Source of the DNA: Clostridia bacterium
GTDB lineage: Bacteria > Bacillota > Clostridia > Monoglobales > Monoglobaceae
Length of the DNA stretch: 7,369 nt
Reading direction: 5' to 3'
Assembly (NCBI GenBank): GCA_017625185.1
Contig: JAGALN010000133.1
Coordinates: forward strand, 1-7,369
Position numbers and translations under genes: made by a program. The notes under the pieces were generated by a model, which worked only from the letters and a program-made list of their open reading frames with translations, was not told the origin of the DNA and searched no databases. Positions 1-5,570 of this stretch are shown here, piece by piece. Numbering within the stretch: position 1 is the stretch's first letter; each line of letters starts with the position of its first letter.

Positions 1-1388
1 AGATAAGGAATGCAGAACAGGTTGACCAGAACCTTTGCGGTACCGCCGATGAGCATATTGATAACCGGAAGATAAACCTTTCCGTAAGCCTGCAGAATGG
101 AGTTGGTAACCGAAACCACGGCCACCGGGATGATAGCAATTGCCAGAATTGCCAGAACGGACTGGGCGTTGGTTTCGCTAAAGAGGATGTAGAGAACCTC
201 CTTGGAAAGAGTGGCAATTCCCAGCGCACAGGGTGCTGCAAAGAGGATGGCAATCCGGATGGCGCTTTCGGTCATGGTCCTGGCTTCCAGAGGACTTTTC
301 TTGGTCAGGGATGCCGAAATGGCAGGAACTACACTCATACCCAGTGCTACCACCAAAGTTAAAGGTAGATTAAAGATGGTCAGCGCCTTTCCGGTGTACA
401 TACCGTAAAGGGTAGATGCCTGATGCTTGAAGAGCTCAAGGTTTTGCCAGCCCTCTTCCAATGCTTGCTGTGCAAACTTGGTACCCTCCCGGAACATAAA
501 GTCGTAATATCCCAGAACCTCGGGACGGGTTACCAACCGTCTTGTAATGGTTGCCATATCAATCAAGGAGGTCAGGGAAGAAACCGATGCGCCAATGGTG
601 ATGGGAATGGCAATTACAATCAATTCCTTCAGGATACTCCGGGTGGAGCGTAACGGGGAAATCTGCGGCAGAGAGGATTTCTTCTTTTTGGTGGAGAGGT
701 ATATGATGGTTAAAAGCAGTGTGCAGAGAAAGGTGCCGATGGTCACACCGGAAATTGCACCTGCCGAAGCAAATACCGTCTGCAGATGGGTAGATTGAAT
801 CCTGTTTGCGGCCCAGTCTATACCGGCGGTAAGGGTGCCATCTACCGTCAGCTTCATGAAGAAGGATGCGGCGGCAATGCCGACGAACAACTTGGCAGCG
901 GCCTCGATGACCTCAGAGGCTGCGGTGGGATACATGTTCTGCCTGCCCTGGAAATAACCACGGTAAACCGAGGAAAGGGAAACAAAGAAGATGGCAGGAG
1001 AAACTGCCAAAATCCCCAAGGATGAGCCGGGGACAGATACCAGAGCCTCCAACTGGTCGGGGAAACAGAAAAGTAGTGCGGTGCCAATTAGACCGATGAC
1101 AGCAAGGAAACGCAAGGCAGTAGAAAAAATCCGCCGCGCATCCTGTTCGTTCCCCTTTGCGGTGCTTTCCGCCACCATTTTGGAGATGGCAATGGGGAAA
1201 CCGGCGGTGGCAATGATAAACATAAAAGTATAAATCTGGTAGGCAATGTTAAAATACCCCATCCCGTCATCGCCGATTAAATGGGTCAAGGGGATTTTAA
1301 AAAAGGCGCCGATGACCTTGACGATCAGGTTGGCAATGCCAAGAATCAAGGCTCCTTGCACAAAGCTCTTTGTTTTCTTTTCTTCCAA
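1..1388 (-). CDS. SpoVB/MurJ-family polysaccharide/lipid II flippase, 3' end outside the window
   Basis: Multi-pass membrane protein of the MATE-like MOP superfamily (polysaccharide biosynthesis / SpoVB / MurJ branch). Members move lipid-linked sugar precursors such as lipid II across the cytoplasmic membrane. About 462 residues are visible and the C-terminus lies beyond base 1; family members run to roughly 500-550 residues. The N-terminus (about residues 8-60) has hydrophobic helices ending in IGDDGMGYFNIAYQIYTF, followed by FIIATAGFPIAISKMVAE. Residues 142-150 read YRGYFQGRQ, followed by NMYPTAASEVIE, a hallmark of the SpoVB group. A basic KKKK loop near residue 240 separates the two six-helix halves. 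The start is TTG at 1388-1386: it sits 9 nt after AAGGAG, and no ATG is placed better. It has its own promoter and lies behind the terminator of the upstream glycosyltransferase. Whether it is the essential lipid II flippase, a SpoVB paralogue or an exopolysaccharide flippase cannot be decided here. Confidence 0.9.
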   Translation of the reverse strand, partial: MEEKKTKSFVQGALILGIANLIVKVIGAFFKIPLTHLIGDDGMGYFNIAYQIYTFMFIIATAGFPIAISKMVAESTAKGNEQDARRIFSTALRFLAVIGLIGTALLFCFPDQLEALVSVPGSSLGILAVSPAIFFVSLSSVYRGYFQGRQNMYPTAASEVIEAAAKLFVGIAAASFFMKLTVDGTLTAGIDWAANRIQSTHLQTVFASAGAISGVTIGTFLCTLLLTIIYLSTKKKKSSLPQISPLRSTRSILKELIVIAIPITIGASVSSLTSLIDMATITRRLVTRPEVLGYYDFMFREGTKFAQQALEEGWQNLELFKHQASTLYGMYTGKALTIFNLPLTLVVALGMSVVPAISASLTKKSPLEARTMTESAIRIAILFAAPCALGIATLSKEVLYILFSETNAQSVLAILAIAIIPVAVVSVTNSILQAYGKVYLPVINMLIGGTAKVLVNLFCIPY

Positions 1389-1397
1389 ATCGTGTCA

Positions 1398-1403
1398 CTC
1401 CTT
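1398..1403 (-). promoter_or_regulatory. Shine-Dalgarno site fixing the TTG start of the flippase
   Basis: On the minus strand this reads AAGGAG, 9 nt upstream of the TTG at 1388. It is the only strong ribosome binding site near the start of the long open frame and supports a TTG initiator. Confidence 0.75.
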
Positions 1404-1435
1404 ATAGTAAATAATATAAAAATTCATCTACGCCA

Positions 1436-1464
1436 ATTATATTATAGATTCTTGGAAAAAACAA
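1436..1464 (-). promoter_or_regulatory. Sigma-A-type promoter of the flippase gene
   Basis: On the minus strand, TTGTTT (1464-1459) is followed after exactly 17 nt by TATAAT (1441-1436). A second overlapping TATAAT at 1446-1441 has too short a spacer. The expected transcription start is about 1429, giving a leader of around 40 nt. The elements fit the consensus well, but use of the promoter is inferred. Confidence 0.65.
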
Positions 1465-1500
1465 CCTATTCCTCTTCTTTGTAGGACAAATTTAACAGAT

Positions 1501-1533
1501 AAGAAAAAGGCATGGTGTTTTTCCATGCCTTTT
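1501..1533 (-). terminator. Intrinsic terminator after the glycosyltransferase gene
   Basis: On the minus strand an 11-bp perfect stem (AAAAGGCATGG / CCATGCCTTTT, positions 1533-1523 and 1515-1505) closes a 7-nt loop. It continues into TTTTTCTT. It lies 26 bp after the glycosyltransferase stop and just upstream of the flippase promoter, so it separates the two transcription units. Read on the plus strand the T run is only four long, so it is mainly a leftward terminator. Confidence 0.85.
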
Positions 1534-1558
1534 GACTGTTCTTGTTTTATTTTCTGTC

Positions 1559-2824
1559 TTAAACGGAAATTTTGTCGTTGCAGACATCGTCTATGGTGCG
1601 GGAAACCGAATGTGAAATGGGCTTCCACTCTACCTTCTTAAACAGAGCCACCACCGCAATCGGAACGTAGGAGAGCATCACCACCGGGAAGGTGAACAGG
1701 TTCAGAATGACTTTCCAACGTTTTTTACAGTGAATCTGTTTCCATTCCGTAATGGTGGTAATAGAACCCAAAATGAAGAATAGTCCATAGAAATTTGCAA
1801 AGGTCTGGAGTAATGAGAGAACCAGACTGGTGGTTTCGGAAGAGCCGGTAAAAACAGAAATCGGAATGGCAATGGCGTTGAGTAACGCACTGAGCAGGGT
1901 CAGAAGCATGGCGGGCATGACCGTCATTAGCATGTCAAAGCAGGAAAAACTCCCCTTGAAAGCACCCTTGAACAACTTGCCGCCGTATTTGCCAAAGACT
2001 TGGTAAAACCCTTTTGCCCAACGGAGCCGTTGTGCATAAAACTGACGGAAGAGGGTAGGCTGTTCGTCATAGAGGATGGCGTTGGCACAATACCCGATGG
2101 TTTCGCCGTGAATGACACTGTCTACCGTAAACTCAATATCCTCAGTCAGAAGGTGATGAATCCAGCCCCCATTTTTGTGAATGATATCGGCGCTGATCAA
2201 AAAGCCGGTTCCCGAAATGGCACAGCTGGTACCAAGCTCCATTCTGGCGTTGTTTAAGAATTTCGCCTCCCGCAGGAACCAGAGAGAGGAACCGGCAGAA
2301 ATCCAGTTGCTGTCAAAGTTCTTGGAATTTCGGTAGCTGGTCAGAATCCGGTATCCCTGGGAGAAGGTTTTGTTCATTTCAGCCACAAAATGCGGGTCTA
2401 AAAGATTGTCCGCATCAAAAACCATATAGGCGTCATAGCCTTTTTCCGCATATTCCCGTCGGATAATGTCAAACATCCAGTCCAGAGCATAACCCTTTCC
2501 CACCTGTTCGTCGTTGAACCGTTCATGGACAATGGCGCCGGCATTTCGTGCCACTGCGGCTGTCCTGTCAGTGCAGTTATCTGCAATGACAAAGGTATCA
2601 ATCAATTCAGCAGGATACTCCTGGTTTTTGATACTCTCAATCAGTTGCCCGATCACTGCCTCCTCATTTCGGGCGGAAACAATGATAGCATAACGGTGCG
2701 GTTTTTCGTTTTCAAATACCTTCGGTTTCTTCAAAAGCCCTACGAAAATATAGAAGAACTGATACGCATAGCATAGGGTAAAGATAACCGAAATGATAAA
2801 ATTCAAATAAATGATCGCTTTCAT
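1559..2824 (-). CDS. Membrane-bound processive-type family 2 glycosyltransferase
   Basis: 421-residue inverting GT-A glycosyltransferase (GT2), probably building or extending a polysaccharide or glycolipid at the cytoplasmic face of the membrane. One N-terminal membrane helix (about 4-31) precedes the catalytic domain. Catalytic features: YAIIVSARNEE (45-55), ADNCTD nucleotide-binding motif (81-86), metal-binding DAD (137-139) in VFDADN, TED with the catalytic Asp (227-229), and QRLRW (265-269), the QxxRW motif of processive enzymes such as cellulose, hyaluronan and poly-GlcNAc synthases. Three hydrophobic segments follow (about 297-325, 333-358, 372-396) and a short cytoplasmic tail. I chose the ATG at 2824, 5 nt after AAGGGGAC; the frame stays open to a TTG at 2893, but that start lacks a ribosome binding site. 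It is shorter than cellulose synthase and has no PilZ domain. The sugar substrate cannot be told. The neighbouring flippase, encoded in the same direction, suggests an envelope or exopolysaccharide role. Confidence 0.93.
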   Translation of the reverse strand: MKAIIYLNFIISVIFTLCYAYQFFYIFVGLLKKPKVFENEKPHRYAIIVSARNEEAVIGQLIESIKNQEYPAELIDTFVIADNCTDRTAAVARNAGAIVHERFNDEQVGKGYALDWMFDIIRREYAEKGYDAYMVFDADNLLDPHFVAEMNKTFSQGYRILTSYRNSKNFDSNWISAGSSLWFLREAKFLNNARMELGTSCAISGTGFLISADIIHKNGGWIHHLLTEDIEFTVDSVIHGETIGYCANAILYDEQPTLFRQFYAQRLRWAKGFYQVFGKYGGKLFKGAFKGSFSCFDMLMTVMPAMLLTLLSALLNAIAIPISVFTGSSETTSLVLSLLQTFANFYGLFFILGSITTITEWKQIHCKKRWKVILNLFTFPVVMLSYVPIAVVALFKKVEWKPISHSVSRTIDDVCNDKISV

Positions 2825-2851
2825 AGGCGTCCCCTTGTTTTCGCTAAAGTC

Positions 2852-2884
2852 AAAAAAATGGTTGCCGATGAAGCAACACCCATT
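2852..2884 (-). terminator. Terminator-like hairpin in the glycosyltransferase leader (possible attenuator)
   Basis: On the minus strand GTTGC pairs with GCAAC around a 7-nt loop. After a 3-nt bulge, AATG pairs with CATT, and the hairpin runs directly into seven T residues. It lies 27 nt upstream of the glycosyltransferase ATG, inside what should be the transcribed leader. The stem is modest (9 bp with a bulge), so this is a candidate premature terminator, not a certain one. Confidence 0.4.
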
Positions 2885-2929
2885 CCTCAACAAAACCCAT
2901 CAAAAAATTACATACCACTACCTAATATG

Positions 2930-2984
2930 GTTATATAGCGAGTGTATTAAAATTATATAAACTATTTATAAATAATTTATAAAC
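2930..2984. repeat. Five A/T-rich 11-bp units in exact tandem phase, candidate operator array
   Basis: Successive 11-mers read GTTATATAGCG, AGTGTATTAAA, ATTATATAAAC, TATTTATAAAT and AATTTATAAAC. The last three share TATAAAC/T at 2956, 2967 and 2978, exactly 11 bp apart. The first two are weaker matches (about 7 of 11 positions to the third). The last two units also contain the self-complementary 8-mer TTTATAAA (2965-2972 and 2976-2983), so 2965-2983 is a 19-bp palindrome with an unpaired centre. Spacing near one helical turn puts each unit on the same DNA face, as in protein-binding arrays or intrinsically curved upstream DNA. The binding protein is unknown. Confidence 0.5.
2952..2957 (-). 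promoter_or_regulatory. Candidate -10 box of the glycosyltransferase promoter
   Basis: A perfect TATAAT on the minus strand at 2957-2952, about 128 bp before the start codon. No good -35 lies at 17 bp (ATAAAT, inside the repeat array). It is therefore either not a promoter or one that depends on a factor bound to the upstream repeats. Confidence 0.35.
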
Positions 2985-3075
2985 GCAAGGTAACAAAAAA
3001 GAGTCAATTTTTGCCAAAGAAAGGCTTGGTTTATTCTATGGTAGAGAAAAGGGAAAAAGAACTGGAAAAAGATAC

Positions 3076-3104
3076 TTTCCTTTTTGATGGAGATGTGCTA
3101 GAAT
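3076..3104 (+). promoter_or_regulatory. Extended -10 promoter for the HD-domain gene
   Basis: TGC followed by TAGAAT (3099-3104) forms an extended -10 element. A weak -35, TTTCCT (3076-3081), stands 17 bp upstream. The start codon follows 36 bp after the -10, a normal leader length. The weak -35 is tolerable because of the TG extension. Confidence 0.45.
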
Positions 3105-3140
3105 AGAAGAAAGCGTTTTGTCGAAAAGGAAGTGCTACTT

Positions 3141-4322
3141 ATGATACGGAAATCTTTGATGGAGCTGATTTTTGAAGCCGCATCCATTGAGCGGTGGAAT
3201 GATCATATCCGGCCATCTCGGGGATTCAGTGAGCTGGACAAGCAGTCTCACAAGATGATTTGTGCCTATGTGTTGGGGAAACTGGAGCCGGATTTGGATT
3301 GGCTCAAGCTTATTGAGGGTGGTATCTTTGAATTTTTACATCGGCTGGTGCTGACGGATATTAAGCCGCCCATATTCCATCGGCTGATGGAGGAAAAGGG
3401 TGCGGAGCTGAACCGTTGGGCAGTACAGGAGATGCTTCCCGAACTTCAGTCCATTCCCGGCGGGTTTGCGGAGCGGTTCCAACGGTACTTTACCGAAGAG
3501 GGGTACAGCACCAAAGAAAAACGGGTATTGGAGGCGGCACACTATCTTGCCACCAAGTGGGAGTTTGATATCATCTATGATATGTGCCGAAATTACTACG
3601 GTATTGATAAGACTAAGTTCGAAATAGACAGTAAGCTGCGGGAGTTGGAAAAGCTCCCCTGCTTCAAGACGTTTCTACGGAATAAGAACTATCAGGGGTT
3701 TGCGGATTTGCTTGGGGAGCTTCGGTTCCAGCAGCGTTGGTCCCGCTCCCCCCGGATTCCCAGTACTTCGGTTATTGGACATATGCTGATTGTGGGGGTC
3801 CTATCCTACCTTTGTTCCTGCGAGATGGGTGCCTGCAGAACCCGGGCAATCAATAACTATCTGGCAGGTCTGTTCCACGATATCCCCGAGGTGCTGACCC
3901 GAGATATTGTATCCCCGGTAAAGAACTCGGTAGAGGGTCTGGACGAGCTGATTAAGGAAATCGAGCAGGAGCAGATGGAGAGTGTTCTCTACCCCCTGAT
4001 TCCTGAGGAATGGCAAAGGGAGATTGCCTACTACACCCAGGACGAGTTTGAAACCAAGGTGATATTGGGCGGCAAGGTGACCTTTGTGACCTGCGAGGAG
4101 GTGAATGCCTCCTATAATAAGGATGAGTTTATGCCGGTGGATGGCAAGGTCATTCGTGGCTGTGACCATCTGGCGGCGTGCATGGAAACCTATGTGTCCC
4201 ATACCTGTGGTGTGACCAGCCATACACTGCAGGAGGCAAACCGGGGTCTTTGTGCTAAGTATAAGAACAGCTGTATCGGCGGGATTGATTTCGGTTCCTT
4301 GTTTGATTACTTTATGATTTAG
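3141..4322 (+). CDS. Tandem HD-domain protein, YfbR-like (putative 5'-deoxynucleotidase family hydrolase)
   Basis: 393 residues, soluble, no signal peptide. The C-terminal half carries a full YfbR-type HD phosphohydrolase signature: QRW (198-200), H214 in SVIGHML, H246-D247 in LFHDIPEVLTRD with E250 and D255, and D342 in RGCDHLAACMET. By motif comparison with E. coli YfbR these match the metal ligands H33, H68, D69, D137 and the active-site residues E72 and D77. YfbR is a metal-dependent 5'-deoxynucleotidase acting on dNMPs. The N-terminal half repeats the layout in decayed form: ERW (17-19), SHKM with H37, FLHRLVLTD with H67 followed by Arg68 where the HD Asp should be, and H134 at the last Asp position. 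The ATG at 3141 is preferred over the GTG at 3132 because AAAAGGAAG ends 8 nt before the ATG and would abut the GTG. The substrate is unproven; roughly twice the length of YfbR. Confidence 0.82.
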   Translation: MIRKSLMELIFEAASIERWNDHIRPSRGFSELDKQSHKMICAYVLGKLEPDLDWLKLIEGGIFEFLHRLVLTDIKPPIFHRLMEEKGAELNRWAVQEMLPELQSIPGGFAERFQRYFTEEGYSTKEKRVLEAAHYLATKWEFDIIYDMCRNYYGIDKTKFEIDSKLRELEKLPCFKTFLRNKNYQGFADLLGELRFQQRWSRSPRIPSTSVIGHMLIVGVLSYLCSCEMGACRTRAINNYLAGLFHDIPEVLTRDIVSPVKNSVEGLDELIKEIEQEQMESVLYPLIPEEWQREIAYYTQDEFETKVILGGKVTFVTCEEVNASYNKDEFMPVDGKVIRGCDHLAACMETYVSHTCGVTSHTLQEANRGLCAKYKNSCIGGIDFGSLFDYFMI

Positions 4323-4339
4323 CCATTGCACGCTTTGCC

Positions 4340-4375
4340 GCATCACTGCATACTATACTAGTATCGAAGTGATGC
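4340..4375. repeat. Long two-part inverted repeat before the mini-glycosyltransferase gene
   Basis: GCATCACT (4340-4347) pairs with AGTGATGC (4368-4375). Inside, ATACTA (4350-4355) pairs with TAGTAT (4359-4364) around a 3-nt loop. It gives 14 bp of stem with a small internal loop. There is no T run right after it, so it is a poor terminator. The last stem base abuts the AAAGGGG ribosome binding site, so a folded transcript could influence translation of the next gene. As DNA it could be an operator. Confidence 0.6.
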
Positions 4376-4382
4376 AAAGGGG
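4376..4382 (+). promoter_or_regulatory. Shine-Dalgarno site fixing the GTG start at 4390
   Basis: AAAGGGG ends 7 nt before the GTG at 4390. The earlier in-frame GTG at 4369 lies inside the hairpin stem and has no site of its own, so 4390 is the better start. Confidence 0.65.
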
Positions 4383-4389
4383 TGTTTTT

Positions 4390-4734
4390 GTGGAAACTGT
4401 TGTGATTGTTATTCTATCCTTTTTTGCTGCCTATGGGATTGTCCAGCTGGTGGTCAAGGGAATGCTTTCCATCCGCCTGCGGGAGTGTGAAGAGGATATT
4501 TTGTCTTATCGGATGATTGCTTTGCAGAACTGTGAGGACAGGGTGGAGGGGTTAATTCGCTCCATAGCATGGGAGGATATCCGGGATGACTTGATCGTAG
4601 TAGACCTGGGGTCAACGGACGAGACGCCGGAGATTCTTGAACGGCTCGGGCGGGAGTTTACCTTTCTTTCTGTGATGAATCCGGAGGAGTACCGGGAATA
4701 TTGCAATGAGATGCTTTACGGCTATACGGAATAG
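4390..4734 (+). CDS. Small membrane-anchored protein resembling a truncated GT-A (GT2) nucleotide-sugar-binding region
   Basis: 114 residues. A single N-terminal membrane helix (about 3-24: VVIVILSFFAAYGIVQLVV) is followed by a basic turn and a short soluble domain. The soluble part follows the opening of a family 2 glycosyltransferase: YRMIALQNCED (40-50, first beta strand and the Asn/Glu region), an alpha helix, then LIVVDLGSTDETPEILERL (68-86), close to the VDDGSTDxT motif that contacts the nucleotide. It stops soon after and has no DxD metal site, no catalytic Asp and no C-terminal acceptor region, so a normal transferase activity is unlikely. The reading frame is clean and has a good ribosome binding site, so it does not look like a decaying fragment. 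It ends 12 bp before truA and is likely cotranscribed with it. Function unknown; a ligand-binding or regulatory role is only a guess. Confidence 0.75.
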   Translation: METVVIVILSFFAAYGIVQLVVKGMLSIRLRECEEDILSYRMIALQNCEDRVEGLIRSIAWEDIRDDLIVVDLGSTDETPEILERLGREFTFLSVMNPEEYREYCNEMLYGYTE

Positions 4735-4746
4735 GAGTGAAATCCA

Positions 4747-5487
4747 TTGAAGAACTATAAAATGGTACTGCAATACGAGGGGACCCGTTACCACGGTTGG
4801 CAGAAGCAAGGAAATACCAAGGACACCATTCAGGCAAAGCTGGAAGGGGTGCTGTCCCGGCTGGACGGAAAGCCGGTAGAGGTCCACGGTGCCGGAAGAA
4901 CCGATGCGGGCACTCACGCGGCGGGACAGGTGGCGAACTTTTACCTGCAGTCCGAACCGGATGCTGTTGAGGTGCTATATTACCTGAATACTTATTTGCC
5001 GGAGGATATCGGAGTAATTTCGGTTGCTGAGGTGCCAATCCGGTTTCACAGCCGTCTGAATGCAGTGCGGAAAACCTATCAGTACCGATTAAAAACAGGG
5101 GATACCCCTATGGTACTGGAACGACGTTTTCTGGCAGAGTATCCGGAAAAACTGGACATCGATGCCATGCGGGAGGCGGCAAAGAAGCTTTTGGGACGGC
5201 ATGACTTTGCAAGCTTTTGTGCCAATCCCAGAATGAAAAAGTCTACCGTCAGAACGCTACTTCGTCTGGACATCGAGGAGCATCCTGGTGAATTGCGGTT
5301 TCTGGTTTGTGGTAGCGGCTTTTTGCATCACATGGTCCGGATTCTAGTGGGAACTCTCTGCGAGATTGGATGCGGAAAACGAACCCCCGGAAGCATAGAA
5401 CAGCTTTTGCAGGCAAGAAACCGCAGTCTGGCAGGAGAAACCATGCCCGCCAAGGGGCTGATGCTGATGGAAGTGGAGTATGAATAA
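4747..5487 (+). CDS. truA: tRNA pseudouridine synthase A (TruA)
   Basis: 246 residues, the usual TruA length. It converts uridines 38, 39 and 40 of the tRNA anticodon arm to pseudouridine, in the cytoplasm. Visible motifs: YEGTRYHGWQKQ (10-21), GAGRTDAGTHA (48-58) with catalytic Asp53, RFHSRLNAVRKTYQY (99-113), the RHDFASFC segment (151-158), CGSGFLHHMVRILVGTL (188-204), and the closing AKGLMLMEVEY (235-245). The start is TTG at 4747, 9 nt after AGGAG at 4733-4737, which overlaps the stop of the preceding small gene, so the two are probably translated from one transcript. It is not beside rplM/rpsI, a common truA neighbourhood in Bacillota, so a second paralogue elsewhere is possible. No hairpin terminator is visible after it. 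Confidence 0.96.
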   Translation: MKNYKMVLQYEGTRYHGWQKQGNTKDTIQAKLEGVLSRLDGKPVEVHGAGRTDAGTHAAGQVANFYLQSEPDAVEVLYYLNTYLPEDIGVISVAEVPIRFHSRLNAVRKTYQYRLKTGDTPMVLERRFLAEYPEKLDIDAMREAAKKLLGRHDFASFCANPRMKKSTVRTLLRLDIEEHPGELRFLVCGSGFLHHMVRILVGTLCEIGCGKRTPGSIEQLLQARNRSLAGETMPAKGLMLMEVEYE

Positions 5488-5503
5488 AAAATACAAAAAA
5501 GGA

Positions 5504-5532
5504 TTGCAATTTTAAGAAAATTGTGCTACAAT
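5504..5532 (+). promoter_or_regulatory. Promoter of the yicC-remA-gmk-rpoZ operon
   Basis: TTGCAA (5504-5509) and TACAAT (5527-5532) are separated by exactly 17 bp. A TGC just before the -10 adds an extended -10 element. The transcription start should fall near 5539, about 30 nt before the yicC ATG. It sits in the 83-bp gap after truA, so the housekeeping operon can start independently of the upstream genes. Confidence 0.75.
5507..5523. repeat. Inverted repeat overlapping the operon promoter
   Basis: CAATTTT (5507-5513) and AAAATTG (5517-5523) form a perfect 7-bp palindrome with a 3-bp centre, covering the end of the -35 and most of the spacer. The position suits a repressor operator. AT-rich spacers can also produce such symmetry by chance. 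Confidence 0.35.
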
Positions 5533-5570
5533 AAACTGATTCAATGAATTTGGATAAAGAGGGATTACCA

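Larger units (their letters stand above)
2825..3140. other. Divergent AT-rich intergenic region
   Basis: 316 bp between the leftward glycosyltransferase and the rightward HD-domain gene, far richer in A/T than the flanking genes. It contains a terminator-like hairpin in the glycosyltransferase leader, a phased 11-bp A/T repeat array, a TATAAT box facing left, and an extended -10 promoter facing right. One short open frame of 22 codons (3038-3106) overlaps the rightward promoter and is probably chance. I recognise no riboswitch or structured RNA family in it. Confidence 0.8.

Noticed and set aside
2825..2893. N-terminal extension of the glycosyltransferase to a TTG at 2893
   Set aside because: The added 23 residues carry no membrane helix or family match, the TTG lacks a ribosome binding site, and the extension runs through the terminator-like hairpin. 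The ATG at 2824 has AAGGGGAC in place.
3002..3007. TTGACT on the minus strand as a -35 for the glycosyltransferase
   Set aside because: A near-perfect -35, but at 17-19 bp downstream only GTTTAT, TTTATA or TTATAA are found, all poor -10 boxes; kept only as a possibility.
3064..3085. GGAAA ... TTTCC followed by five T residues as a plus-strand terminator
   Set aside because: The stem is only five A/T-heavy pairs and no gene precedes it on the plus strand; more likely chance in an AT-rich promoter region.
3801..4346. 181-codon open frame on the minus strand
   Set aside because: It lies wholly antisense to the conserved C-terminal HD module, has no ribosome binding site of note, and its product resembles no family I know; a shadow frame.
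5544..5570. Upstream ATG of yicC at 5544
   Set aside because: It would lie almost at the predicted transcription start and lacks a ribosome binding site; the family begins at the methionine encoded at 5571.
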